Below, piece by piece: positions 1-9,048 of a DNA stretch of 64,000 nucleotides. Within the stretch, counting starts at the first letter, position 1. Every line of letters starts with the position of its first letter. The position numbers and the translations under genes were made by a program. The notes under the pieces are model-generated. The model did not search any database. It had not been told where the DNA came from and was given only the letters and a program-made list of their open reading frames with translations. This DNA is from Lacipirellulaceae bacterium (GTDB lineage: Bacteria; Planctomycetota; Planctomycetia; Pirellulales; Lacipirellulaceae): assembly GCA_040218535.1 (NCBI GenBank), contig JAVJRG010000005.1, forward strand, positions 1,302,001-1,366,000, given 5' to 3'.

Positions 1-204
1 GATCTTAAGAATACCCCGCTGATCGATAGTGCAGGTTTAGAATCGCTCGTCGACGTCCAGCAAATGGCCGCGAAACGAGGTGGCAGTGTCAAGCTAAGCG
101 GGCCGAATCCGCTTTGTGCAGATATTCTTCACGTCAGTGGAATGAATCGCCGGTTTGAAGTCTTTGAAACGGCCAAAGCAGCCGTTGGGAGCTTTGCCGG
201 ATGA
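1..204 (+). CDS. STAS-domain protein (anti-anti-sigma-like), 3' end only
   Basis: The window opens inside this reading frame, so only the last 67 residues are seen. They read as the C-terminal half of a STAS domain: the LIDSAGLESLV stretch matches the conserved D-S-x-G loop whose serine is the phosphorylation site in SpoIIAA-type proteins, followed by a helix and a VKLSGPNP strand. The stop overlaps the start of the next gene (ATGA at 201-204), so the two are very probably translated together. A STAS protein coupled to a secretion ATPase suggests a regulatory switch for the pilus/secretion machine, but that role is inference. Confidence 0.7.
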   Translation, partial: DLKNTPLIDSAGLESLVDVQQMAAKRGGSVKLSGPNPLCADILHVSGMNRRFEVFETAKAAVGSFAG

Positions 205-1970
205 CTCTCACCATTGATCAAGGCAACACCGACGAACAGCACCTAGCGGGACTTCTGCACGAAGCTCCTGAGGAGCAGCCTCTGCATAAGGGACCTCTCG
301 GTCAACGCCTTATCCGGGCTAACTTGCTCGGCCAAGAAGAACTCGATACCGCGCTGAGCCAGCAGGCGGAAAGCGGCAAGAAGCTTGGCGAAACCTTGCT
401 TGAGCTGGGCTTCGTCAGCGAAGACCAGTTGCTCCCTTTTATCGAGCAACAATTGGAAGTTCCAGCAGTCAGACTTCGTGATGGCTTGCTCGACCCGGTT
501 GCCGTGCGGACTTTGCCGCGCTACTTGGCTGAAGAGTTCAACGTGCTGGCATTATTTCGCATTCACAACGAGCTGGTCCTTGCGACTGACGACCCGCACA
601 ACCTCCTAGCAATCGACGCCGTCGAGCAGGCGACAGGACTAACTGTCCGTCCCGTTTTTGCTTTCGGTGCTGCCATCGAGCGTTTCGTCGGACGTGCTTA
701 CGAAGAAGACTTTCAAGTCGATGCCGTTACGGCCGACCTCGATGATGCGGCTCTCGAACTTCGGGCGGACGCTGCAGACCTTGATATCGCTTCGGTCAAC
801 GAGCTGGTTGATGGCAGCCCCATCATCAATCTCGTCAACTACTTAATGCTACAAGCTGTTCGCAAAGGGGCCAGCGATATTCACATTGAGCCTGGCCGAA
901 AATCAGCGTCGGTTCGGTTCCGCATCGATGGCCAACTTGTCGAAATGCTGAAGCCACGGCGCGACATCTACCCGGCGATCGTTTCCCGTATCAAAGTGAT
1001 GGCGAAGCTCGACATTGCCGAGCATCGACAGCCCCAAGATGGCCGTTGTCAGGTGGTTGCCGAGGGCAAAGAAGTCGACCTTCGTATCTCGACTCTTCCA
1101 ACTGTGATGGGCGAAAAGGTGGTCATGCGTGTTCTCGACAAGGGCCGTCTCACCTTCGATCTTGATGAGTTGGGAATCAACTTAGAGACACTGACCACGC
1201 TCAAAAAACTTCTGAAAAAACCACACGGCTTGCTGCTCGTGACAGGCCCCACCGGTAGCGGTAAGACGACGACACTCTATTCAGCATTGGAACTGATCAA
1301 ATCGGTCACGCTCAACGCTGTCACTGTTGAAGACCCTGTCGAATATCAGGTTGAGCAGGTTAACCAGGTGCAAGTCGATTCGGCCCGAGGGGTTAGCTTC
1401 GCGGCAGCCCTTCGTTCGATCCTCCGACAAGACCCCGACGTCATCATGGTCGGTGAAATCCGTGATGCCGAAACGGCCCAAGTCGCCGTGCAAGCAGCAC
1501 TGACCGGTCACTTGGTGTTGAGCACCCTACATACCAACGACAGCGCCGGTGCAATCACACGAATGCTGGATATGGGCGTCGAGAGCTATAAACTCGCCGC
1601 TTCTTTAGTGGGCGTGATGGCCCAGCGGCTCGTGAGAACGATTTGCCCGCATTGTAGAACAACGCACTACGCGTCCGCTGAATACCTGGAGTCGCTCAAT
1701 TTCAAGGGCGACTCCCGTCGCAGTTTCGCCCGCGGTGAGGGATGCCACGAGTGTTTCGACACCGGCTACCAAGGCCGGACAGGCATCTATGAAGTGCTCC
1801 CCGTTACCTCCGAATTCCGAGCAATGATCGCCTCTGAAGAAGATGTCGATACGATCCGTCGGTGGCGCGACGATCAAGGTTTCGAATCGCTTCTGGCCGG
1901 AGGACTGAATCTAGCGGAGATGGAACAGACCAGTTTGGAAGAAGTAGCGCGTGTCGCCTTCTTCGATTAG
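201..1970 (+). CDS. GspE/PilB-type secretion or pilus-assembly ATPase
   Basis: Hexameric cytoplasmic ATPase that powers pseudopilus or pilus extension. Residues about 35-160 form the MshEN/GspE N-terminal domain (GQRLIRANLL, LGETLLELGFV). The catalytic part has Walker A GPTGSGKTTT at 349-358, an Asp-box/Walker B region DPDVIMVGEIRD at about 411-422, a His box with LSTLHTND, and a CPHC...CHEC zinc-binding tetracysteine (about 480-520) typical of GspE/PilB and absent from PilT. Length 589 aa fits the family. It starts inside the stop of the STAS gene and is followed 24 nt later by the GspF-like gene. GspE and PilB cannot be separated with certainty from sequence alone. Confidence 0.93.
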   Translation: MTLTIDQGNTDEQHLAGLLHEAPEEQPLHKGPLGQRLIRANLLGQEELDTALSQQAESGKKLGETLLELGFVSEDQLLPFIEQQLEVPAVRLRDGLLDPVAVRTLPRYLAEEFNVLALFRIHNELVLATDDPHNLLAIDAVEQATGLTVRPVFAFGAAIERFVGRAYEEDFQVDAVTADLDDAALELRADAADLDIASVNELVDGSPIINLVNYLMLQAVRKGASDIHIEPGRKSASVRFRIDGQLVEMLKPRRDIYPAIVSRIKVMAKLDIAEHRQPQDGRCQVVAEGKEVDLRISTLPTVMGEKVVMRVLDKGRLTFDLDELGINLETLTTLKKLLKKPHGLLLVTGPTGSGKTTTLYSALELIKSVTLNAVTVEDPVEYQVEQVNQVQVDSARGVSFAAALRSILRQDPDVIMVGEIRDAETAQVAVQAALTGHLVLSTLHTNDSAGAITRMLDMGVESYKLAASLVGVMAQRLVRTICPHCRTTHYASAEYLESLNFKGDSRRSFARGEGCHECFDTGYQGRTGIYEVLPVTSEFRAMIASEEDVDTIRRWRDDQGFESLLAGGLNLAEMEQTSLEEVARVAFFD

Positions 1971-1994
1971 TACAGGACAAGACGAACAGGACCC

Positions 1995-3134
1995 ATGTCA
2001 ACCACTTCCACCGTCCCTGATTGGATGAGCGCCGACTTTGCACCGGTAATGCAACCTGCGAAATCGCGGGGCTCGTCGTGGCGCGCGCGTAGTCGAGTGA
2101 CGAAGAGCCAGTTGGCTGACTTTCTGGCACAACTGTCGATTATGTCTCGCTCAGGCGTCGACTTGGCATCAGCGATTCAGTCACTCGCAATGCAGTGCGA
2201 ACAGCCTCAACTTGCCGAAATCCTACGAGAGGTCAACGAAGCGGTTGTCAGTGGTCACACGCTTTCTGAGGCGCTCAAAAAACACCCTGCGACTTTCGAC
2301 CCCGCCTTTGTAGCGACCGTGTCTGCGGGTGAGGCGAGTGGTCGAATGTCGGAAGTACTGACGCATCTGGCAGATGTTTATCGTGGCGAAGTCCGGCTCC
2401 GCCGCACCATCAAGACGATGCTAACCTATCCCGTCTTACTGACGATGGTCTCTGGTGGGGTAGTTGTCGCACTCGTACTTTTCGTCTTGCCACGGTTCGC
2501 AGGCATCTTCGAACAATATGATATGGTTCTGCCAGCACTGACGCAGTGGCTGATTAACTTTGCTTCAGAACTCCGCGGACGCTGGTGGCTGTGGCTGCCG
2601 CTGTTCGGGGCGGTCGTCGGTGGTGCGGCCGCTTGGTTCCTCACCGAAACCGGCCAAAGCTGGTGGAACAGAGTATGCGTAAGCTTGCCGCTACTGCGGG
2701 GCATTACGAAACCACTTTGCACGGGCCGCATCTGCCGGATGCTGTCACTTATGCTCACTAGCGGCGTGCCGTTGGTCGAAGGACTGCGACTCACTGAGCA
2801 GTCCGTAGGCAATCGAGAATTCAAGAATGTCCTTCGCAAGATGACCGACGCGGTTGTCAATGGCCGCTCGCTCACAAGCGTGATGAGCAACGCAGAGATC
2901 TTCCCCCAATCAGCCCGCGAAATGATCGCCACCTCAGAAGGAGCGGGCAAGCTCGATGAAGTCGCTTCGCTGCTCGGTGCCTACTACGAAGAGGAAGCGG
3001 AATCAAAAATGAGACAAGCGCTCCGCATGTTCGAGCCAGCCATCACCGTCATCATGGGGGCGATCATCGCCTGCATTGTGCTGGCGGTCATGTTGCCTGT
3101 GTTCGATCTCTCAAGCATGAAGGGAGCACGGTAG
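1995..3134 (+). CDS. GspF/PilC-type inner-membrane platform protein
   Basis: Polytopic inner-membrane protein on which the ATPase acts and around which pseudopilins assemble. It carries two T2SSF repeats: one begins LADFLAQLSIMSRSGVDLASAI (about 40-165) and the second begins CRMLSLMLTSGVPLVEGL (about 245-365). Hydrophobic segments lie near 145-170, 195-215 and 345-370 (ITVIMGAIIACIVLAVMLPVF). Length 379 aa is slightly short of the usual 400. It is the third gene of the operon, between the ATPase and the PilM-like gene. Confidence 0.92.
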   Translation: MSTTSTVPDWMSADFAPVMQPAKSRGSSWRARSRVTKSQLADFLAQLSIMSRSGVDLASAIQSLAMQCEQPQLAEILREVNEAVVSGHTLSEALKKHPATFDPAFVATVSAGEASGRMSEVLTHLADVYRGEVRLRRTIKTMLTYPVLLTMVSGGVVVALVLFVLPRFAGIFEQYDMVLPALTQWLINFASELRGRWWLWLPLFGAVVGGAAAWFLTETGQSWWNRVCVSLPLLRGITKPLCTGRICRMLSLMLTSGVPLVEGLRLTEQSVGNREFKNVLRKMTDAVVNGRSLTSVMSNAEIFPQSAREMIATSEGAGKLDEVASLLGAYYEEEAESKMRQALRMFEPAITVIMGAIIACIVLAVMLPVFDLSSMKGAR

Positions 3135-3179
3135 AGGCAAGCCCCACTGTCGGGCAAGCAAGCTTTCCACCATCGCATC

Positions 3180-4253
3180 ATGACATTCCTGCAGAAAAAA
3201 CCGGGCTGGATCGGCGTTGACCTTGGCGTTTCAAGCGTCAAGATTGCGCAATTGGTCTGGCGCGAGGGGCGTCTGGTGATCGGCAGCACGGCACAAGCTT
3301 CACGACGCAAATCGTGGCTGACCGACGGAAAGTGTCGCCAAGCCAGCCTGCTTCCCGCAAGTTCCAAATCGGAACTGAGCGAAGCGGTTCTGATAGGAAA
3401 GAAGTGGCAAGGCAACACGGCAGCCGCTTCACTCTCCCTCGCAGTGGCTGATGTGTATCAGGCACCACTTCCAAACGAGGGATTCGAGGATCCCACACGT
3501 TGCGAGACGTTCCGGAAGGCAGCGCTGTATCCACTTGAACTCCGCCAGCTCGATTGGTGGCCCGCGGCTGCAAACGCCAAAAATCCGCCGCACGCGATGG
3601 TCGCCAGCTTGCCTCAGGCGTGGTCAGAATTGGTTTGCAAAGAACTCGCCCAACAGAAATGGAACTGCCGGGCCATCGACCTGCTTTCCTGGAGCTTGGC
3701 CCGTGCGATTGGGCTTGCGGACTCAGGCGGACAACCTTCGCAGGCCCGCCCCGGCATCTACGCAGCGATTGACTGGGGATGCAGCAAAGCTACCTGTATC
3801 CTCTATAGAGATGGCGTTCCCATTCTCATGCGTTCGCTGAAAGACGGTGGCTTTGCAAACATCGTTGGTGCACTCAAGGAGCAGTTGGGAGCGAACGAAC
3901 TCGAAACTCGGGAGCTTATCCAATCGGCGGGAGCAGAGCATTCAGGTTCTGCCGCCTCGCGGGTCGTCTCGAAACTCATTGCACGGCACTGGAGAAAGTT
4001 CGAGAGCGAACTATTGCGAACCTTGGACTACTGGGAATCCCAGACTCGGGGCGAGAAACTGGAACAGATCTACCTGTTCGGCGGAGGAGCTGGCCTAGGG
4101 GATGCCCAGCAACGCATCTCAGGGATCACTTCTGTAAAGACGACACGCTGGAGTTTTCCGCAAGCACCGCAGTCGAATAACCAGCAGCCGATTCCTTCCT
4201 TTTTGCTGGGCTCAGCCGTTGGGCTCTCAGCCATGGCATGGGAGAAATCATGA
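3180..4253 (+). CDS. PilM-like actin-fold pilus assembly protein
   Basis: Cytoplasmic actin-like ATPase-fold protein that links the inner-membrane PilN/PilO complex to the machine. The N-terminus IGVDLGVSSVKIAQL is the phosphate-1 loop of the PilM/FtsA/GspL family, a second nucleotide-binding strand is visible at IYAAIDWGCSKATCIL (about residue 197), and an adenosine-loop-like LFGGGAGL follows near 300. Length 357 aa agrees with PilM. It is placed directly before the PilN-like gene and overlaps it by four bases (ATGA at 4250-4253), the order pilM-pilN-pilO-pilP known from type IVa pili. In a type II secretion reading this would be the cytoplasmic part of GspL. Confidence 0.82.
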   Translation: MTFLQKKPGWIGVDLGVSSVKIAQLVWREGRLVIGSTAQASRRKSWLTDGKCRQASLLPASSKSELSEAVLIGKKWQGNTAAASLSLAVADVYQAPLPNEGFEDPTRCETFRKAALYPLELRQLDWWPAAANAKNPPHAMVASLPQAWSELVCKELAQQKWNCRAIDLLSWSLARAIGLADSGGQPSQARPGIYAAIDWGCSKATCILYRDGVPILMRSLKDGGFANIVGALKEQLGANELETRELIQSAGAEHSGSAASRVVSKLIARHWRKFESELLRTLDYWESQTRGEKLEQIYLFGGGAGLGDAQQRISGITSVKTTRWSFPQAPQSNNQQPIPSFLLGSAVGLSAMAWEKS

Positions 4254-4822
4254 ATCGACATGTCAACCTCATGACTGATCGGGCTCTACGCTCAGCAACT
4301 ATCCGGCAACATCGCCGCGTGTGGCTGATTGCGTTGCCCCTACTGTTAGGCGTCATGGCAGTGCCGGTCACCGCCCGTTGGCAGGCTGTTCAGCCTCTTG
4401 CGAATCGTCGCACGACACTGGAACGCCGCTACGAACCGGCCCGCAAAACGCAGGAAGAGAATCTTGAACTCAGCAGCAAAATTGATCGCATCCTTACAGA
4501 AGACAAGTTGGCAATCCTCCTCGCAGAGCAGCGCCCAATTGACGCCCTACTCGGTGTCGTTAGCCAGGCGGCCTTGGGAGAGGGTATGCAACTGCGAGTT
4601 GAAAACTTCCAACTTAGCGAACGCAACCCTGAGGATACCTTGCAGACGGGACGGTACGGAACGCTCACGTTACGAGGACTTGCTGCGGGAAGCGAAGACA
4701 TTGGCCGATTCGTCCAAGCGCTCCGCCGTCCTCCGTTTCATTCCATCGAACTTCAAACCACCGAGAAGGTCAAACTCCCTTCAACCGATTTAGAATCTTT
4801 CACGATTCGCTGCGAGTACTAG
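4250..4822 (+). CDS. PilN-like bitopic inner-membrane protein
   Basis: The start at 4250 (MNRHVNLM) is preferred over 4238 because it overlaps the preceding stop as ATGA and gives the N-terminal NLM motif through which PilN binds PilM. One membrane segment follows (VWLIALPLLLGVMAVPV, about residues 24-40), then a coiled-coil stretch and a ferredoxin-like periplasmic domain. About 190 aa matches PilN. The assignment rests on position, topology and the N-terminal motif; sequence identity within this family is always low. Confidence 0.72.
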   Translation: MNRHVNLMTDRALRSATIRQHRRVWLIALPLLLGVMAVPVTARWQAVQPLANRRTTLERRYEPARKTQEENLELSSKIDRILTEDKLAILLAEQRPIDALLGVVSQAALGEGMQLRVENFQLSERNPEDTLQTGRYGTLTLRGLAAGSEDIGRFVQALRRPPFHSIELQTTEKVKLPSTDLESFTIRCEY

Positions 4823-4853
4823 CAATCGGCAAACTGCGGCCTTCAATCGAACC

Positions 4854-5432
4854 ATGAAACGACAACCCCAATCACTCATTTGGACCATCCACATCACGGG
4901 CGCGGTGACCGCCATCGTGCTGGTGCTTGTCGTTTGGTTCGGAGTTTATCAGCCACTCAACGAGCAGGCCGTTGCCGATGAGATTCGCATCGGAAAGCTA
5001 GAATCGCTCATTGCCCAGCCAAAGACATGGCAGAACGTCAATGTGTTGCTGCTCGATCAGCACTTCACGCTGTCTGAGGCGGTTGCCTTCGCGAATCGCC
5101 ATAGTGCTGGCGGATCGCAGGACGACCTTTTTATCCGCGAGGCGGACAAGCTGGCCGAAGATCACCAGTTAGAAGTGCTGGACTGGCATTTGGAGGCCGA
5201 TCGCGATGTCGAGCGGTTCACCGAGAGCCGTGTGCGAGGGAGCTTCCGTGGTAGCTATGAAAGCATCAGCCGATTCCTTGCCAGTGTTAGCCAAATGCCC
5301 CGTATTGCCAAAGTCTTGGAACTGTCCCTCGATAAGGGTGACAAATCTGGTGAGTATCCCGTGCGAATCACATTTGCGTTGTACTCCTCCGGCGAAGCCA
5401 ACGATACAAGAATGAAGGGGAGGGCTCTGTGA
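4854..5432 (+). CDS. PilO/GspM-like bitopic inner-membrane protein
   Basis: A short cytoplasmic tail, one membrane segment (ITGAVTAIVLVLVVWFGVYQ, about residues 11-30), a coiled-coil region and a C-terminal alpha/beta domain give the layout of PilO or GspM, partner of PilN in the periplasm. Length 192 aa fits. It lies 31 nt after the PilN-like gene and overlaps the next start by four bases (GTGA). The call rests on gene order and topology rather than on a diagnostic motif. Confidence 0.68.
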   Translation: MKRQPQSLIWTIHITGAVTAIVLVLVVWFGVYQPLNEQAVADEIRIGKLESLIAQPKTWQNVNVLLLDQHFTLSEAVAFANRHSAGGSQDDLFIREADKLAEDHQLEVLDWHLEADRDVERFTESRVRGSFRGSYESISRFLASVSQMPRIAKVLELSLDKGDKSGEYPVRITFALYSSGEANDTRMKGRAL

Positions 5433-5944
5433 ACCAGACTCGTCCAAAAGAAATCGGAGCCACCCCCGGCAAGCTAGCAATTGTTGGCGTGTTGAGCCTC
5501 GTGCTCGCTTACGTACTTTTCGGTGATGCTATTTTCGGATCAAGCAAGACGGCAGCCAAGTTGAAGCCCCGTGCTGCCAAGGTTGTCCAGCAAGGCCAAA
5601 CAAATAAGAACCCAGGCGTGCAGTCCCTGAAACGGATCGAGGAATCAATCGTCCGCAAAGACTGGCCTGAGCTAGAGATCAAGGAAACCGTTAAATTCGA
5701 TCCCTTTGGAGCGAAACTCCCAGGCGATCGAGAGCGGGCTGCAATCGCAGCAACCAATAGTGAGGAAGAGGTCGACGACGTGAGCCTGAAGGAGATCCAA
5801 GAAGCCAACGAAGCGATCGTAATTGTCTCTGGCGGCGAAAAGATCGCACGTTACGGGACCATGGAGCTTCGAGTCGGAGACCAAGTAGGCGACTATCGGG
5901 TGACGGATATCAACAACCAGGGAGTGGTGCTCTCCGAGCGATAA
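5429..5944 (+). CDS. PilP/GspC-like periplasmic link protein
   Basis: Starts with GTG at 5429, supported by a strong GGGGAGGG ribosome-binding sequence six bases upstream and by overlap with the preceding stop. One N-terminal membrane segment (LAIVGVLSLVLAYVLFG) is followed by a linker and a small C-terminal beta domain (RYGTMELRVGDQVGDYRVTDI) of the kind GspC (HR domain) and PilP use to contact the secretin. FDPFG in the middle resembles the RDPF motif that precedes the PilP/HR domain. At 171 aa it matches PilP in size. It sits just before the secretin gene, as pilP does before pilQ. Confidence 0.7.
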   Translation: MNQTRPKEIGATPGKLAIVGVLSLVLAYVLFGDAIFGSSKTAAKLKPRAAKVVQQGQTNKNPGVQSLKRIEESIVRKDWPELEIKETVKFDPFGAKLPGDRERAAIAATNSEEEVDDVSLKEIQEANEAIVIVSGGEKIARYGTMELRVGDQVGDYRVTDINNQGVVLSER

Positions 5945-5980
5945 GCTTGGGGATGCTCGAGCGAAGCAGCCGAACACGGA

Positions 5981-7828
5981 ATGTTCATGCGAAGCAGAAG
6001 ATTGACAAGGAAGAAAGCTCAGAAGGCCGCTCCGCGCCTGCTTTCGCTGCTGCTTGTTCTGCTAGTATTTTTCCCTGCACATTTGGCGCAGTCTCAGCAA
6101 ACATCAACGGACACAGCTCAGCCAACCTTTTCGCTCGAAGCTATTGAACGCGAATCAACTGAACTTCTCAATCAGTTGCAAAAAGCAGCCCTAGGAAAAA
6201 GTACCGCCCCGGCAAGGAATCAGGCTCGAACGAACCCGAGTCGCGCTCAGGAAGAAAACGCAGCAGGGCCGCGTTTGAATCCTCTTACGACTGAGTCGCT
6301 ACCAGAAGCAGTCGTGGTTCCACTGCAGCCCCGTCCCGCGGCTGAGAAGATCGCCATTCACGAAGATGCCGGCCTCGTTTCGCTAATGGTCCGCGACGGA
6401 TCGCTTCGCCAAGTCGTGGCGATGATCGCCGAGACGCAGCGCCTGAATCTCGTGTTCGCCGGTTCGACGGACGTGCAGATCACAGCAACGTTCGAGAAGA
6501 TGCCTTGGCAGCAGGTGCTCGACGCGGTACTCAGTGCTTCGGGGCATACCAGCAACGTCGCTGGCAATGTGATCTTCGTCTCCGCCGTCGATGCGGCAGA
6601 CTTCGTTCCTCCCGGTGTCGGAGGGCGTGAGGTTCGTGTCTTCGAACTCGACTTCGCCGCCGCCGTCGACATGGAGCAAAGCATCGCTGGGATGCTCTCC
6701 GCAGGTGGAAAGTCGTGGGTCTTAGAAAGCAGTGCCGCCGATAATCGCCGCACGCGCGAGGCAGTGGTCGTGATGGACTATCCGGCCTATCTGGAACGCA
6801 TCAATCAGTTCATCTGCCAAAGCGATCAGGCACCACGGCAGGTTCTGATCGAAACGCACATTCTGCAAGTCGAACTTTCGGACTCTTGCCGTAATGGAAT
6901 CAACTTCGAGAACGTCGTCGGGCTCGGTTCAGGAAATCTTTCTCTGAGAAACACGGGCTTCGCGAACGCTGCTGCGGCCCCCTCCTTCTTTGTCGAATCA
7001 ACCGGCAAAGCTCTGACGGGACTCGTTGAGCTTCTCAAAACGACCACCGACGCAAAAACGCTCGCTTCCCCTCGAATCCACGCGATCAATGGTCAGGAGT
7101 CGCGTATTCAGATCGGCGAGCAACTCGGTTTTCGCGTGACCACGACCACCCAAACTAGTACGCTTGAAAGCATCCAGTTCCTCGACGTAGGTGTGGTGCT
7201 AAGGGTGACGCCTCGCATCACGCGCGATGGTCGTGTCCTCATGCGAATCAAGCCGGAAGTTTCGACAGGAAACGTCAATCCCGACACGGGCCTACCTGCG
7301 GAAGAAACCACCGAAGTAGAAACGGACGTCATGCTATCCGACGGGCAAGGCATGGTCATCGGCGGGCTGATCCAAGAGAAGGATTCCAACATTCAGAACA
7401 GGGTTCCGGTGCTTGGTAGCATCCCCTACTTGGGCGTTCTCTTTCAGAAACGTGCCGTGGAACGCTCCCGCTCAGAAATCATCGTCACGCTCGTTCCCCG
7501 AATCTTGCCTTACGACCCGATCCGTCAGGCACGCAACGATTTCGACGTGCAGCGGACGATCGACCCTCTGACGGTCGGGGCTATCCATTCCGCACCGCGA
7601 CCGTACGAACCAAAGATGTACGATCCGCTCGATTACGTTCATTACAGCCCCTCTTTGGTGAGGCAATGCAACGCCGAGCAGTGCGATCCAGAGCAAGGTT
7701 TGCCAGCCACCACCGGCGGCGAATACCTGGAACCACTTCCGCCCGTCGAGAGCACCGAGTTGGTGCCCCAAAACGGACAACTGGCATATCCGGCCGAACA
7801 TTTGCCGCCCGCAGTGCCAGCTCAGTAA
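5981..7828 (+). CDS. Secretin of the T2SS/T4P-like machine (GspD/PilQ family)
   Basis: Outer-membrane secretin that forms the exit channel. A signal peptide after a basic stretch (LLSLLLVLLVFFPAHLAQS) is followed by an STN-type N0 domain at about 128-200 (SLRQVVAMIAETQRLNLVF), an N1-like segment, and the secretin domain from about 285 (VLIETHILQVEL) to 500, including ASPRIHAINGQESRIQIGE, VGVVLRVTPRIT and VPVLGSIPYLGVLF. A roughly 110-residue tail with YDPLDY and proline-rich sequence follows. At 615 aa it is a compact secretin with few N domains. Last gene of the operon. Confidence 0.92.
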   Translation: MFMRSRRLTRKKAQKAAPRLLSLLLVLLVFFPAHLAQSQQTSTDTAQPTFSLEAIERESTELLNQLQKAALGKSTAPARNQARTNPSRAQEENAAGPRLNPLTTESLPEAVVVPLQPRPAAEKIAIHEDAGLVSLMVRDGSLRQVVAMIAETQRLNLVFAGSTDVQITATFEKMPWQQVLDAVLSASGHTSNVAGNVIFVSAVDAADFVPPGVGGREVRVFELDFAAAVDMEQSIAGMLSAGGKSWVLESSAADNRRTREAVVVMDYPAYLERINQFICQSDQAPRQVLIETHILQVELSDSCRNGINFENVVGLGSGNLSLRNTGFANAAAAPSFFVESTGKALTGLVELLKTTTDAKTLASPRIHAINGQESRIQIGEQLGFRVTTTTQTSTLESIQFLDVGVVLRVTPRITRDGRVLMRIKPEVSTGNVNPDTGLPAEETTEVETDVMLSDGQGMVIGGLIQEKDSNIQNRVPVLGSIPYLGVLFQKRAVERSRSEIIVTLVPRILPYDPIRQARNDFDVQRTIDPLTVGAIHSAPRPYEPKMYDPLDYVHYSPSLVRQCNAEQCDPEQGLPATTGGEYLEPLPPVESTELVPQNGQLAYPAEHLPPAVPAQ

Positions 7829-7924
7829 GTCGGTGTTCGGGGCATGGGCTAGTCTTTATTAGAAGACCAACCCGTTTAGCCACGGTGCTTGCACCGCGCT
7901 CAAGATATTGCTCGCGAGGTCCCT

Positions 7925-8074
7925 ATGCCCAACCGACTTGAACTACCCGATGAGTTGCAAACGCTCATCGAAAAGCGTGAAGAAGAGCGTCGCCAGGATC
8001 CCAGTACTGAAGAAGCAGCCGTCGACCCAGCCGATCGCCGCACCGGCGAAGACCGCCGCTCGTCAGAAGGTTAG
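7925..8074 (+). CDS. Small charged protein of unknown function (49 aa)
   Basis: The start at 7925 (MPNRLELPDEL) is preferred to an in-frame start 36 nt upstream because a GAGG sequence lies five bases before it. The product is almost entirely charged: a helix-forming stretch (ELQTLIEKREEERRQD) and a tail with DRRTGEDRRS. There is no signal peptide or membrane segment. Function is unknown. Codon use and the ribosome-binding site make it a plausible gene, not a proven one. Confidence 0.5.
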   Translation: MPNRLELPDELQTLIEKREEERRQDPSTEEAAVDPADRRTGEDRRSSEG

Positions 8075-8121
8075 CCGTCGACCTTGGTCGCCGCGAATTG
8101 TCTGCATGTCAGGATTTACAA

Positions 8122-8146
8122 CCCGTGAGCTAACGCTTCACGGCTC
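8122..8146 (-). repeat. 25-nt palindromic repeat, GCGTWAGC family, copy 1
   Basis: On the minus strand it reads GAGCCG-TGA-AGCGTTAGC-TCA-CGGG. The stem CCGTGA/TCACGG is perfect. It begins 26 nt after the stop of the minus-strand gene 8173-9048 and lies in that gene's sense orientation. Three related copies occur at 41281, 46727 and 58053. Confidence 0.75.
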
Positions 8147-8172
8147 AGAAGCAATCAGCGATCCGCTGATGC

Positions 8173-9048
8173 TCAAGGCCAAGCCAACCATAGCCCGTCA
8201 GTGCGTGAGGTATGCTTCCGCCCAATCACTCCGGGCAACTCACGCGGCACATAGCGATCACCCACCGCATGTTGCCTACGGTCGCGATACCGATCGTAAG
8301 GGCGTAAACAAACCGGCACACTCGCTGCAAAGTTGCCGTGACCATAGGCTGAGTACCTCAAAGTCAGCTCCGCCTCAGGCAGCAGGTCAAACTCTTCCTG
8401 CGGCTCCAAATGGCGGAACCTAAGCCGAGCGGTGAAGACGCCATCGACAAAATCGCTTGGCTGAATTCGCTGAGTCCAGCTTTCTTCGCGTCGGAATCGC
8501 TCCCGCTCGCTCTGGCGCGCAGCCCGCCAGGGTCGTCGTTCTGTCCATAATTGGGCCGACAGATTTCCGCGCGCCTCAACAGGTTGGCCCTGCTCGTCAA
8601 ACAGAACGAAACTCACAAGAAAACCATCAGCGGCCGCATCACGATCAAGATTCGCCAGCCGCACATCAACGATCTCGAGCGCAACAGCTCGCGATTGATT
8701 TACCTGTACTAGCCGCGGCTCTACGAACCGCAGGTCGCCCCCAATCTCAAACTCGCCCAGCGTGTCCTGACCGGTCACAAGTTCAGCAAAGTTCTCACGA
8801 AGCGTGTCAACTTCACGAGCTTCTCCATCGACCGTTGCCTCAAGAATCGAATCCCAAGGGACAGCCGTCGTGAGTGATATCCCATCGCTCTCGACACGCA
8901 GCCAAGCAGATCGCTCATCGGTCCGCTCATCAAGCACGCCAAGAAACTCACGCCCGTCCCGAGTCGTGACGGCAACTTCTGTAGCAAGAACTTCCTCCGC
9001 GCAGAGCATGCAGAGGACACAGGAGAACAGAGCCGTAAACAATCGCAT
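8173..9048 (-). CDS. Secreted protein of unknown function
   Basis: The start at 9048 is chosen over 9138 because a good ribosome-binding site (TGAGGTG) precedes it and the product then begins with a signal peptide (MRLFTALFSCVLCMLCAEEVLA). The mature part opens with a short beta-rich segment (VAVTTRDGREFLGVLD...SAWLRVESDGISLTTAVPWDSI) resembling the small SH3- or Sm-like repeats of planctomycete envelope proteins, followed by further beta-rich sequence. No enzyme motif is seen. 291 aa. A 25-nt palindromic repeat follows the stop. Confidence 0.7.
   Translation of the reverse strand: MRLFTALFSCVLCMLCAEEVLATEVAVTTRDGREFLGVLDERTDERSAWLRVESDGISLTTAVPWDSILEATVDGEAREVDTLRENFAELVTGQDTLGEFEIGGDLRFVEPRLVQVNQSRAVALEIVDVRLANLDRDAAADGFLVSFVLFDEQGQPVEARGNLSAQLWTERRPWRAARQSERERFRREESWTQRIQPSDFVDGVFTARLRFRHLEPQEEFDLLPEAELTLRYSAYGHGNFAASVPVCLRPYDRYRDRRQHAVGDRYVPRELPGVIGRKHTSRTDGLWLAWP

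Noticed and set aside
7852-7866. Small stem (GTCTT/AAGAC) after the secretin gene considered as a terminator
   Set aside because: Five base pairs with an AT-rich loop and no T run; too weak to support.
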